Source: Planctomycetaceae bacterium
Lineage (GTDB): Bacteria; Planctomycetota; Planctomycetia; Planctomycetales; Planctomycetaceae
DNA: 64,000 bases
Assembly: GCA_041398825.1 (NCBI GenBank)
Contig: JAWKTX010000007.1
Span: 355,775-419,774, forward strand
Reading direction: 5' to 3'
Under the pieces are notes generated by a model. That model was not told where the DNA came from and searched no databases. It worked only from the letters and a program-made list of their open reading frames with translations. Position numbers and translations under genes: made by a program. This document shows positions 54,990 to 62,851 of this stretch, piece by piece. Numbering within the stretch: position 1 is the stretch's first letter; every line of letters begins with the position of its first letter.

Positions 54990-55695
54990 TCCGCAGCAAT
55001 GCGACCTTGCATGGCGGATTCAGGCTTGATCGTCGAGTGCGTCCTTCAGCGCTGGTGAAGTCGCTTTCACTCGGGAGTCCATTTTCGACGTGCCTGCTCG
55101 AATTGGGTTCATGTCCACATACGCAATGCAGGCCGTGATAGCAACGTTTTGAAGAGCAAGTGGCTGAGCCTTAAAGCGGCCCTCCCAAAAACGAGCCCGG
55201 ATTCACGTTGTCATCCTTTTGCCCGGCGAGAAGCTGCGGCAAGTCTCAGCTCAGACACCGCATGAACCACGAAATATCGCTTCAACCGCCGCGGGCTAAC
55301 CCTTCAGGCCTGACCGTGTCGTTGCGGATGGCGTTGAGCTCGAATTCTGTGGGCTCAGCGGCGGTTCCGGATTCATCCGCCGCTGAGGAAACATTGGCGT
55401 TCCACCACCGCAGAGTTCCATCCTCGTCATCCGACCACGTCTTCATGCCACATCGGGCCAGTCCTCACAACCACATGCAGGTGATTGCTGAGCTCCGCAA
55501 AGTGAGCACATCGATCGCAAAGATGCCGGCCAACTCCTCAAGCCGCTCCCGAACCCATTCCTTCCGATGCGAATAGTCTTTCCCGGACCGACGATCCCGC
55601 CGCAAAGATGCGTCCGCCTCACGCATCGATTGATCAAATGAAATGCCTGAACCTCATCCTCAGCACAAATCTCCACCCGATTCACTCGCGGCATC
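54990..55695 (-). pseudogene. IS200-like (REP-associated type) transposase, frameshifted
   Basis: Typical planctomycete single-strand transposase in pieces: MPRVNRVEICAEDEVQAFHLINRCVRRTHLCG; then (other frame) KDYSHRKEWVRERLEELAGIFAIDVL; WSDDEDGTLRWWN; PAEPTEFELNAIRNDTV; DISWFMRCL; the NVNPGSF segment; and ITACIAYVDMNPIRAG-like sequence near 55100. Stops and frame changes separate them. It lies inside the cassette array and is inactive. Confidence 0.7.
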
Positions 55696-55792
55696 GCACA
55701 AATCCTTCAAAAGAAAGCCAACATCGATCTCGCCCGAACTCTAATAGCAGCAACCGCTTCCGTCAATTAGGTGGATGGCACCAATGTTGTTC

Positions 55793-55860
55793 GGTAAACG
55801 AAGGAAACGACGTTGAAAAACCGAAAGGCGAGCTAACTCCGGTTGACCGATTTGTACGGC
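55793..55860. repeat. attC-like site, short form (attC5)
   Basis: 68 bases. Left core GGTAAAC with 11-base spacer; right half CTAACTCCGG, TTGACCGATTT, GTACGGC, nearly the same as the right half of attC4 (TCCGG, TTGACCGCCTT, GTTAGGG). The right core is altered from GTT to GTA. It immediately follows the YitT gene on the minus strand. Confidence 0.6.
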
Positions 55861-55880
55861 ATTTCGGACTACCAGAGAAC

Positions 55881-56762
55881 TCAGCCAATCGGGGCGATAT
55901 AGTAGCGACCAGAAATACCCTCGATGTCGTGATAGTAGTAGAAACAGTCGGGATCGGCAGATTGTATTGCGGCAATCACTTGGGGTAGCTCTTCGTGTGT
56001 GATAATTGTTCGGACGACCACAAATGGGTCGCCGCTGTGGCCACCGGTGCCCTGATGCGTTGTGTACGTTCGATGTGCCGATGTGTTTGTGATTGCCGCG
56101 CCGACTTCCTTCTGCCGGCGCGTGATGATCGCGAGCATGGTGATCTTGAACTTGCGATACAGGTTGTTGAGCGTTTCGGCGGACGCGAAGATGTAAATGC
56201 ACGTGTACATCATTGTGTTGACGACCGATTCGAATTGCCCGTTCTTTATGAGGTCCATCACGAGGCCGAAGGCAGTGGAACCAATGGCGGCAACAATCGC
56301 AATCGAGCCGACGGGCTTCAGGTACTTGACGGCAAAATACGCCCCAAGGATGTCCTCGTCGCCGGTGGAGCCACGGTGGGTGAAAGCGAGTGCTTTGGCA
56401 ACACCTGCAAGCAGCCCACCAAATAGAACCAATATGATTCGCTCGTTCTGAGGTTCTGGCTGCGCGAACTGTAGTTCAGGCAGCACGGCGAGTCCCACAC
56501 CGACGGTGCCAACGACGAGAAGCGAGCGTTGTGCAAAGACTCGGCTGACGCGTGCGAACGCGAAGGCGAGCAACGCCGACTGAAACAGCAAGTAGAGCGC
56601 GATGAAGAGCCAGTAACTCTCGAAGTAGTACGACAATGCCGTGGCAATGCCTTCCGTTCCGGTCAGGATGACTTTGGAAGGAAGAACGAAGTACTTCAAA
56701 GCGAGGGCGTACAAGATGCCAGCAAGAAGGTTCAGGCCGTAGTCAATCAAGGGTCGACGCAC
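55881..56762 (-). CDS. YitT-family membrane protein, integron cassette
   Basis: 293 residues. N-terminal multi-spanning domain (YGLNLLAGILYALALKYFVLPSKVILTGTEGIATALSYYF, LFIALYLLFQSALLAFAF, LLVVGTVGVGLAVLP, IILVLFGGLLAGVAKALAFTHRGSTGDEDILGAYFA) of about five or six segments, followed by a cytoplasmic DUF2179-like domain (FKITMLAIITRRQKEVGAAI...VVRTIITHEELPQVIAAIQSADPDCFYYYHDI). Function of the family is unknown; transport has been suggested. Its ATG follows the previous ORF's stop by 6 bases, and an attC-like site follows its stop, so it is a complete cassette gene. Confidence 0.85.
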   Translation of the reverse strand: MRRPLIDYGLNLLAGILYALALKYFVLPSKVILTGTEGIATALSYYFESYWLFIALYLLFQSALLAFAFARVSRVFAQRSLLVVGTVGVGLAVLPELQFAQPEPQNERIILVLFGGLLAGVAKALAFTHRGSTGDEDILGAYFAVKYLKPVGSIAIVAAIGSTAFGLVMDLIKNGQFESVVNTMMYTCIYIFASAETLNNLYRKFKITMLAIITRRQKEVGAAITNTSAHRTYTTHQGTGGHSGDPFVVVRTIITHEELPQVIAAIQSADPDCFYYYHDIEGISGRYYIAPIG

Positions 56763-56768
56763 GAAGAT

Positions 56769-57119
56769 TCATCCGTGAAGGTGGGTGAGTTGTTGCCGTA
56801 TAAAGAATCCATGAAAACCGTTTGGAGCAGCGGGTTCTTGACTGCTGGGGGAAGCGAGACGGAGAAGGTTGGTGTTGAGTTCGCCGGTGTTGACGAAGCC
56901 ATCATGGAACGCCTTCATGTGTTCAAGAATGGTAACTGGCAGCGACGCGGTGTACGCAGCAGCTCGCCATTCCATCATCAGATCGAATGCAATTTCCGAG
57001 AGTTTGGGCTTCCTGGCGGTGAGCCGATCGATCCGTTCGCCCCAGTCATCGCTGAAGAAGTTGCAATACGTGTCAAATGTGGTGGTAATATATAGGGTAC
57101 GCAGAAACTCGTCGCGCAT
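56769..57119 (-). CDS. Hypothetical 116-residue protein, first gene of the YitT cassette
   Basis: MRDEFLRTLYITTTFDTYCNFFSDDWGERIDRLTARKPKLSEIAFDLMMEWRAAAYTASLPVTIL..., amphipathic and soluble, family not recognised. It ends 6 bases before the YitT start, so the two are likely cotranslated. The frame extends upstream to 57272 with arginine-rich residues and no start signal; ATG at 57119 is preferred. Confidence 0.55.
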   Translation of the reverse strand: MRDEFLRTLYITTTFDTYCNFFSDDWGERIDRLTARKPKLSEIAFDLMMEWRAAAYTASLPVTILEHMKAFHDGFVNTGELNTNLLRLASPSSQEPAAPNGFHGFFIRQQLTHLHG

Positions 57120-57454
57120 TGTCCCACGCCTCCATGTGCGAGGAGAGTGTCGTTTTGATGGTTGACACCGGGTGTTGCATTCTGGTTCGGGGAATGTGGG
57201 TAGCCAGATTACGCGTTCGGATAAGCGGATTGGCGTTCTCGAGGTTCCATCCTCGATCGAGTCCATGGCCAATCTGCTTCATCCGATTGTTAGTCGCAAG
57301 TCCCGAGAGACTTACAACTACGATAAGGTAACAGAATTCTGTGGTGCTTCGGGGTGACCGAAGCATTGCGTGTGGAGGAACTCCACGCTCTATCGCGCCC
57401 GAAAAAGCTTCCGGGAGCTTATCCGAACGCGTTAAACGCGGCACGGACGCCGCG
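57120..57454. other. Cassette leader region without a recognised gene
   Basis: 335 bases between the attC at 57455 and the 116-residue gene. Short frames exist on both strands without support. A GTGGAGGAACTCCAC palindrome lies near 57373. Such a long leader is unusual, since most cassette genes here begin within about 100 bases of the core; it may hold a promoter or a decayed gene. Confidence 0.4.
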
Positions 57455-57543
57455 ATTAACGCCCGAGGTAACCGGGCGGCGACAAGAGACCTTGGAATAC
57501 GGAAAACCGCCGCCCGCCGCTCCGGTTGACCGCCTTGTTAGGG
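57455..57543. repeat. Integron attC site (attC4)
   Basis: 89 bases. Left core GATTAAC, 11 bases, CCGGGCGGCG; right half CCGCCGCTCCGG, 11 bases, GTTAGGG. The right core is the inverse complement of CCCTAAC at 58268, the start of the same cassette. The stop codon TAA of the HEAT gene lies within the right core. Confidence 0.85.
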
Positions 57544-58260
57544 CTCTTTCTGCAGCTTCGCGATCGCCGCTTCGGCTGTTTCCGCGACAGACACGCGGTC
57601 TCCCGCACTCGGCATTGCGTCGTCGCTCAAGAGCTGCCGGAGCTTCGGTAATGCTTCAGTCGCGCGAAGTTTCAGGAGCGCATTGATGGCGCAGACCCGA
57701 ACCAACGCATCACGATCATCGAGGGCGTCAATCAATGGCGAAGTAGCGCGCGCGTCACCGATTTCGCCTAAAGCCCAAGCCACGTTGTAATTGATCTCGG
57801 CGTCGTCCAGGAATGGGATCAGCAGGTCTACAGCAGCAAGATCCTTCAACCCTCCGAGCAGATGCACCGCATAGTAACGATCAGCTCGAATCTGGGCCTC
57901 AACACTGAACTTACCACCTGATATGCCCTGACCTTCGGGCCGCTCCGAGCGATCGCTCAGGATGGAACCAATCGTCTTGAGTCCACGGGGATCGCCCAAT
58001 CCTGCGAAAATGAACGCCGCATTCCCGCGCAGATGCCTGTCCTCATTCTCCAGCCACGGCTCGAGACGCTGTAGAACGCGAGAGTCCCGACGGCTCACGA
58101 CTCGCTTGGCTACCTCAAGCTGCCGCCAATCGACTTCTGTCTTCTCAAATTCGTCCAGTAGTTGATCAATGGTCTGCGATCGGTGGTCATCCGCGGCTGA
58201 CACTTCCAACACGCTTCCCATCAGAAAGACAAGGACGAGTGTGCTGACACAGGTTCTCAT
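57538..58260 (-). CDS. Secreted HEAT-repeat protein, integron cassette 4
   Basis: 240 residues. Signal peptide (VSTLVLVFLMGSVLEVSA), then HEAT/PBS-lyase-type helical repeats: RHLRGNAAFIFAGLGDPRGLKTI, DRYYAVHLLGGLKDLAAVDLLIPFLDD, NYNVAWALGEIGDARATSPLIDALDDRDALVRVCAINALLKLRATEALPKLRQLL. Probably a periplasmic protein-binding scaffold. ATG is 8 bases inside the left core of attC3, and its TAA is part of the attC4 core; this tight fit is typical of integron cassettes. Confidence 0.8.
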   Translation of the reverse strand: MRTCVSTLVLVFLMGSVLEVSAADDHRSQTIDQLLDEFEKTEVDWRQLEVAKRVVSRRDSRVLQRLEPWLENEDRHLRGNAAFIFAGLGDPRGLKTIGSILSDRSERPEGQGISGGKFSVEAQIRADRYYAVHLLGGLKDLAAVDLLIPFLDDAEINYNVAWALGEIGDARATSPLIDALDDRDALVRVCAINALLKLRATEALPKLRQLLSDDAMPSAGDRVSVAETAEAAIAKLQKEP

Positions 58261-58267
58261 GGCATGG

Positions 58268-58357
58268 CCCTAACGACCGCCGTAACCGGGCACGAACGGT
58301 AGACTTTGACTTCAGATGCCGCGTGATTGAGTGTTCCGGTTCACGGCTTAGTTCTGT
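58268..58357. repeat. Integron attC site (attC3)
   Basis: 90 bases. Left core CCCTAAC, 11 bases, CCGGGCACGAACGG; loop with GACTTTGACTTC; right half GTGTTCCGG, 11 bases, GTTCTGT. The right core pairs with ACAGAAC at 58904, the start of the same cassette. Confidence 0.85.
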
Positions 58358-58370
58358 CGAAATGCGAGGG

Positions 58371-58823
58371 TTAGCGTTTTAAGTCAGGCCCCTTGGCAGG
58401 CGGAATTCTAAGTTCTTCGAGTTCAATCTGGTTCGATTCCAAGTTGACAACCACCCGAAACATGTTGTCCTTCACGGAATGAACGATCCGCCAATCGCAT
58501 TTGTGATCAATCTGTTCGAAAGAAACGGAGACAGTAGCGGCGGGACAGCTGGCAAGTTTCTGAAGTTGATCGTTAATCGCCGTCGTGTTACCGGCGAAGT
58601 GTAAGGTAGAGACCCTCATAGTAGAGCGACCACCAATGAATCCGCAGTTCTCGGTCTCAAGAGCCGCCCGGACTTGTTTGCGCGCGTGCTCAGGATAATC
58701 ACGGGAGAACGGAACATTCGAAGCTGAAGGAAGCAGAATCAGTATTGCGAAAGCAGCATTCGTCGTCACGGCGAGCAGGTTTGAGGTGACGATGACAATG
58801 AAAAGGAGTCTGATCCGTGACAT
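58371..58823 (-). CDS. Hypothetical secreted protein, integron cassette 3
   Basis: 150 residues. Signal-like hydrophobic N-terminus (IRLLFIVIVTSNLLAVTTNAAFAILILL). The mature part begins SRDYPEHARKQVRAALETENCGFIGGRSTMRVSTLHFAGNTTAINDQLQKLASCPAATVSVSFEQIDHKCDWRIVH, with four cysteines likely in two disulfides. Family not recognised. Located between attC2 and attC3. Confidence 0.7.
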   Translation of the reverse strand: MSRIRLLFIVIVTSNLLAVTTNAAFAILILLPSASNVPFSRDYPEHARKQVRAALETENCGFIGGRSTMRVSTLHFAGNTTAINDQLQKLASCPAATVSVSFEQIDHKCDWRIVHSVKDNMFRVVVNLESNQIELEELRIPPAKGPDLKR

Positions 58824-58903
58824 CTATTTGCTCCTTGGTTTCACGTTAGTAGCAAGCTGAATGAGGCGCAAGGTAAATCTAAATCAGTCAGCCGTGCAGT
58901 AAG

Positions 58904-58993
58904 ACAGAACGTTCAAGCTAACCCGGTGGCCGCGAGCGAGCTTCCATACCAAAAAAACCAGTTCGGCCACTCGGGTTCAGCGCCTTGTTCGCA
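58904..58993. repeat. Integron attC site (attC2)
   Basis: 90 bases. Left core ACAGAAC, 11 bases, CCCGGTGGCCGCGAGCGAGC; right half GTTCGGCCACTCGGG, 11 bases, GTTCGCA. The halves are close inverse complements, and the right core pairs with TGCGAAC at 59503. Confidence 0.85.
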
Positions 58994-59103
58994 TTTGCGA
59001 TTGAGTCTTGGGAGTCAACTGCACGAGTGGACTCTGCTGGCTGACCAATGTGCTATGGAATCAAGAAGTGGGCAACAGCAGGCGGTGCCTGATCTAATAA
59101 GGG

Positions 59104-59493
59104 TTATAGCTCTGGACGTGGTTCGTTGCAAATTGCATAGATAGGGTACGTGTAGAGGTTACGGCATGCGCCATGCTCACATTTCCAAAGAGTGAGGTCT
59201 AGCGTGCGGCCTTTTGCGATATCTTCAATCTCGTTGTCAAAGAGATAGATGTCCCAAGTGCAGGGTGGTGTTTCGCATGGCCGATAGTAAAAATTGAACC
59301 GCCGAGCCTTCTTGTCACACAGACCACCGGTCACGGGCGCGATGCTCTGATTTTGAATCATGTCATCGGAGACCGTTTCTGCCCAATCTGCATGTCCAGC
59401 AATGCCCGTATACCAAACGTATTCGAAGAAGTGTCGCAACTCGGACGGAATGGACTTTTTCACCGCGATGACTTCTTCGGCAGGCTTTCCCAT
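59104..59493 (-). CDS. Hypothetical protein, integron cassette 2
   Basis: 129 residues (MGKPAEEVIAVKKSIPSELRHFFEYVWYTGIAGHADW...GLCDKKARRFNFYYRPCETPPCTWDIYLFDNEIEDIAKGRTLDLTLWKCEHGACRNLYTYPI). Soluble, with seven cysteines including CxxxxC pairs; possibly metal binding. Family not recognised. ATG at 59493 preferred over the in-frame TTG at 59502. It starts 10 bases inside the attC1 core. Confidence 0.65.
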   Translation of the reverse strand: MGKPAEEVIAVKKSIPSELRHFFEYVWYTGIAGHADWAETVSDDMIQNQSIAPVTGGLCDKKARRFNFYYRPCETPPCTWDIYLFDNEIEDIAKGRTLDLTLWKCEHGACRNLYTYPIYAICNEPRPEL

Positions 59494-59502
59494 GGCTCTC
59501 AA

Positions 59503-59595
59503 TGCGAACGACCGCGATCACCCGGTTGCGGCGAGCGACGCTGTAAAGTGTGAAAAGCAAACCACCGCAACTCGGCGTGCATCGCATTGTTATGC
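59503..59595. repeat. Integron attC site (attC1)
   Basis: 93 bases. Left core TGCGAAC, 11 bases, CCCGGTTGCGGCGAGCG; right half ACCGCAACTCGGCG, 11 bases, GTTATGC. The right core pairs with GCATAAC at 60074, the attI-cassette 1 junction. The TAA stop of the cassette 1 gene is within the right core. Confidence 0.85.
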
Positions 59596-60009
59596 GATTG
59601 GCGGCTTTCGTTTTCGATTACCGAGCCTTGTTTTCCACCTTGAGTGTAAGGTCTCAAGTCTCTCTTTGCTGATCAAGCCGTTCTTGGCGAGATTGGCCGA
59701 TATGTAGACCCCGAATCTCTCGACATGAGTTGGGGATTGTGTTTCCGTATCATGGATTTGCAAATCGCACGGTAGGCCGGAGACGCCAGCAGGTTCTCCA
59801 CAGAGAGTGGTATTGGGGTCTCCAAGTGTGATCGTGACATTCGCCCAGACGGACTCTGCTGCAATCGATCGAATTGACGATGCATCACTGCAGCGAAAGC
59901 GAATCCAGACTTCGTGCCTGTCGGGGACACGAAAAACGCACGCCGATTCCATCCCATGATACGTGAGCAGCAGTTGTTTGATTTCGTCCAGAGAATCTTG
60001 TTCTGTCAT
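59590..60009 (-). CDS. Hypothetical protein, integron cassette 1
   Basis: 139 residues from ATG at 60009 (MTEQDSLDEIKQLLLTYHGMESACVFRVPDRHEVWIRFRCSDASSIRSIAAESVWANVTITLGDPN...). A TTG start at 60066 would add 19 residues and lies close to the cassette core. Soluble, one or two domains, family not recognised. It is the cassette next to attI and therefore the most recently gained if the integrase was active when it entered. Confidence 0.6.
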   Translation of the reverse strand: MTEQDSLDEIKQLLLTYHGMESACVFRVPDRHEVWIRFRCSDASSIRSIAAESVWANVTITLGDPNTTLCGEPAGVSGLPCDLQIHDTETQSPTHVERFGVYISANLAKNGLISKERLETLHSRWKTRLGNRKRKPPIA

Positions 60010-60073
60010 TTGTTTACGAACGAGCGTCCGCACTGATGGAAACAGCAGATTAGAAATTGGGTCCAAAATTATC

Positions 60074-60155
60074 GCATAACAGATTTTAGACGGAAACGGC
60101 GAATTAGGCGGAAAGGTTTTTTCCGTCTAAATCTGACGGATTCCGTCTAAGCCCG
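60074..60155. other. Probable attI region of the integron
   Basis: GCATAAC at 60074-60080 is the junction with cassette 1. Next to it, toward the integrase, are three copies of a TTCCGTCTAA-like unit: two direct copies 20 bases apart (60121-60130 and 60141-60150) and one inverted (GATTTTAGACGGAAA, 60082-60096). Direct repeats beside the crossover core are a known attI feature bound by IntI. The inverted pair could also form a hairpin. No promoter can be assigned with confidence. Confidence 0.55.
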
Positions 60156-60282
60156 AAGTTGTTGGTGCTGAAAATTCAGTCGACAAAATGTACGACCCCT
60201 ACGTAACAGTGTCAATGCAAAGAACATACGTGTCCAGGAGCAGCACGTAAGCTCTTTGCTTCCCGGTGGAAGCAGATCCAAA

Positions 60283-61017
60283 ATGCAGAATGAAACACCG
60301 AATCGCCTGGCCACCGGAAAACCGCGGCATTTGGACCAACTGCGTCATAAATGCAGACTGCTGCACGATTCCATCCGCACGGAAAAGGCCTACGCAGACT
60401 GGGTCATTCGGTTCTTAAGTTTTCACCGAACTAAGGATGGCACCTGGATCCATCCGGCGGAATTGGACGGTGCAAAGATCGCCCAGTTTCTGACTCACCT
60501 GGCCGTCGCAGGAAAGGTATCGGCCAGTACTCAAAATCAGGCCTTGTGCGCCATCGTGTTCCTGTATCGGCAGGTGCTGGAGATTGAGCCGGGCAATATT
60601 GACGGAGTCCACGCGCAGACGCCCTCGCGACTGCCAACCGTTCTGTCCGTGAACGAAGTCCGTAGAATTATCGAACAATGTCCGGCAGGCTCAACTGAAC
60701 GTCTGATGATCGAACTGTTCTACGGCACGGGCATGCGATTACTGGAAGTGTGTCGGCTAAGAATCAAGGAGATCGACTTTGAGCGGCGTCAGATCATGGT
60801 GAGGGACGGAAAGGGTGAAAATGACAGAGCGGTCCCTCTGCCCGATCGCTGCGTTGCCGCGCTGCAAAAGCACATCGATTTCGTAACGACACAACATCGG
60901 AAGGATCTGGCGATGGGCGCCGGACATGTCTGGCTGCCGTACGCGATCGCAGAGCCCCCAAATGTGCTCAGCAGCCTTCGGGCCAGTTCGGCAATAGGGG
61001 ACAGACACCTCGCCTGA
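60283..61017 (+). pseudogene. intI: Integron integrase, C-terminally truncated
   Basis: Tyrosine recombinase of the IntI family. N-terminal SAM-like domain: LDQLRHKCRLLHDSIRTEKAYADWVIRFLSFHRTKDGTWIHPAELDGAKIAQFLTHLAVAGKVSASTQNQALCAIVFLYRQVLEIE. Catalytic domain begins RLPTVLSVNEVRRII; box I Arg is in FYGTGMRLLEVCRLRIKEIDF; then MVRDGKGENDRAVPLP and GAGHVWLPYAIAE, the start of the IntI-specific extra helix. After that the sequence leaves the family (PPNVLSSLRAS...). The HxLRH box, later histidine and nucleophilic tyrosine are missing, so it is inactive. About 244 residues remain of a usual 320-340. It is divergent from the array, as in typical integrons. TTG at 60256 is an alternative start. 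Confidence 0.88.
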
Positions 61018-61291
61018 CTTAGCCTCCCCTTTGGGTCGGGTTAAACGAGCGGCAGGCACAGTTTTGGAACGCACCTGTTGGAATCAGGCAGCAATATTCG
61101 AACGGTTCAGGCCGTGAAGAACTACTGTCGTGAAGAAATGTGTCAGACCCAGTTGTGGTCAGCAGCCTTCGGCCCCCATTCTGAACACAAATCTTCAATC
61201 AAAGTAACGACGCTGAGAGTGACATTACAGGCAGGTCTTCTATAAAGGTAGTACCTGACAACGTTATCAACGAAAATCGTGGAAGCATGCC
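61018..61291. other. Breakpoint region downstream of the integrase
   Basis: No gene. The 14-mer TCAGCAGCCTTCGG occurs at 60968 (exactly where the integrase frame departs from its family) and again at 61159, so a 190-base segment is flanked by direct repeats. This fits an insertion or recombination that removed the integrase 3' end. GGAGG-type signals are not seen before the next ATG. Confidence 0.5.
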
Positions 61292-62851
61292 GTGACTGAA
61301 CTGAATCTGAAAGACTTCGAGTGGAAGACTGCCGTTCGACAGATGACAATCGACGACTTCGATGCACTCGTCGATATGCAACTGAAGTGTTTTCCGGGCA
61401 TGCACCCCTGGCAGCGAGATCAGATTGAAAGCCAGATCGCGACTTTTCCGGAAGGCCAGCTGGTCGTCGAGATTGACGGTAAGGTCGCCGCCTCATCATG
61501 CAGCCTGATGCTGGAATACGATCCGAATCTGGCCTGGCACGACTGGAAGAAAGTTGCGGATGGTGGCTACATCAGAAATCACAATGCCAAAGGCGACACC
61601 TTGTATGGCATTGAAATCATGGTGCACCCTGACTTTCGGGGGATGAAACTGTCTCGCCGCTTGTACGATGCCCGCAAACAGCTCTGCCGCGAAAAAAATA
61701 TTGCGCGAATCATCATCGCTGGACGCATACCTGGTTACCACAAGCACGCCGAAAGAATGACCGCGCGTGAATACGTCGATGACGTAATGGACAAGACCCT
61801 TTACGATCCCGTGCTGACAGCTCAACTTGCCAACAGTTTTGTTCTGCAGGGTTTGATTGCCGATTACTTTCCATCCGACACCGCCAGTTGCGGATATGCC
61901 TCGTTTCTGGAATGGCTGAACCTGGACTACCAGAAAGGGGCGAGACGACGTTACGGTCACACAACAGAGCTTATTCGGCTGGCTGTCGTTCAGTATCAAA
62001 TGCGGACCATTGATTCGTTTGATGAATTCGCGAAGCAGTGTGAATTCTTTATTGATACCGCCAGCGAATACAAAAGTGATTTCGTTCTGTTTCCTGAGCT
62101 TCACACAACACAGTTGCTTTCGTTTGCACCAAGTGAGCGACCCGGGCAGGCCGCACGCAGGCTTGCTGAGTTCACACCGCAGTACCTGGACTTCTACACC
62201 GAAATGGCCGTCAAGTACGACGTGAACATCATCGGTGGCTCACATTTTGTTCTGGAAGAAGAGTACCTGTACAACGTGTCGTATCTGTTCCGTCGCGACG
62301 GGACGCTTGGGAAGCAGGAAAAAATTCATATTACCCCCAGTGAAAGAAAATGGTGGGGCGTAACCCCCGGTCGGCGCGTCAACGTTTTTGATACCGACTG
62401 CGGACCCATTTCTATTCTGATTTGCTACGACATAGAGTTTCCGGAACTTGTCCGCATCGCTGCCCAGAAAGGTGCTCAGATTATTTTCGTGCCGTTCAAC
62501 ACGGATACCCGTCACGGATATTTGCGAGTTCGCCACTGCGCACTGGCGAGATGTGTTGAGAACCACGTCTATGTTGCCGTCGCGGGGTGCACAGGCAACC
62601 TGCCATTCGTCGAAAACTCTGACATCCATTACGCGCAATCGGCCATTTTTACTCCGGCGGACGCCGAGTTCGCTCGCGACGCAACAGCGGCCGAATGCAA
62701 TGCCAACATCGAAACAATGATTATTCACGACGTGGATGTTGAACAGCTGCGAAGGCACAAAATCGCTGGCAGCGTTCAGAACTGGAACGACCGTCGGCAG
62801 GATTTGTATAAAGTGGTCTACATCGAAGACGGCGAGTCTCATGAAGTCTGA
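61292..62851 (+). CDS. GNAT N-acetyltransferase fused to nitrilase-family hydrolase
   Basis: 519 residues. Residues about 14-220 form a GNAT domain (MTIDDFDALVDMQLKCFPGMHPWQRDQIESQIATFPEGQLVVE, GIEIMVHPDFRGMKLSRRLYDARKQLC for acetyl-CoA binding). Residues about 230-515 form a carbon-nitrogen hydrolase domain with the catalytic triad Glu in FPELH, Lys in KQEKIHITPSERKWWG and Cys in ILICYDIEFPE. This fusion is known in many bacteria; the substrate is not established. The C-terminus (RQDLYKVVYIEDGESHEV) overlaps the next gene by 11 bases, so the two are likely coupled. Confidence 0.92.
   Translation: MTELNLKDFEWKTAVRQMTIDDFDALVDMQLKCFPGMHPWQRDQIESQIATFPEGQLVVEIDGKVAASSCSLMLEYDPNLAWHDWKKVADGGYIRNHNAKGDTLYGIEIMVHPDFRGMKLSRRLYDARKQLCREKNIARIIIAGRIPGYHKHAERMTAREYVDDVMDKTLYDPVLTAQLANSFVLQGLIADYFPSDTASCGYASFLEWLNLDYQKGARRRYGHTTELIRLAVVQYQMRTIDSFDEFAKQCEFFIDTASEYKSDFVLFPELHTTQLLSFAPSERPGQAARRLAEFTPQYLDFYTEMAVKYDVNIIGGSHFVLEEEYLYNVSYLFRRDGTLGKQEKIHITPSERKWWGVTPGRRVNVFDTDCGPISILICYDIEFPELVRIAAQKGAQIIFVPFNTDTRHGYLRVRHCALARCVENHVYVAVAGCTGNLPFVENSDIHYAQSAIFTPADAEFARDATAAECNANIETMIIHDVDVEQLRRHKIAGSVQNWNDRRQDLYKVVYIEDGESHEV

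Noticed and set aside
58366..58375. GGGTTAGCG at 58366 as the right core of attC3
   Set aside because: The 11-base spacer rule and pairing with ACAGAAC at 58904 place the core at 58351 (GTTCTGT) instead.
48970..60080. CRISPR array as explanation for the spaced palindromes
   Set aside because: Units are about 90 bp, not identical, spaced by whole genes, and have integron core sites; no short identical repeats with uniform spacers occur.
60757..61074. 105-codon minus-strand frame over the integrase end
   Set aside because: Mostly antisense to clear IntI sequence, with no start signal.
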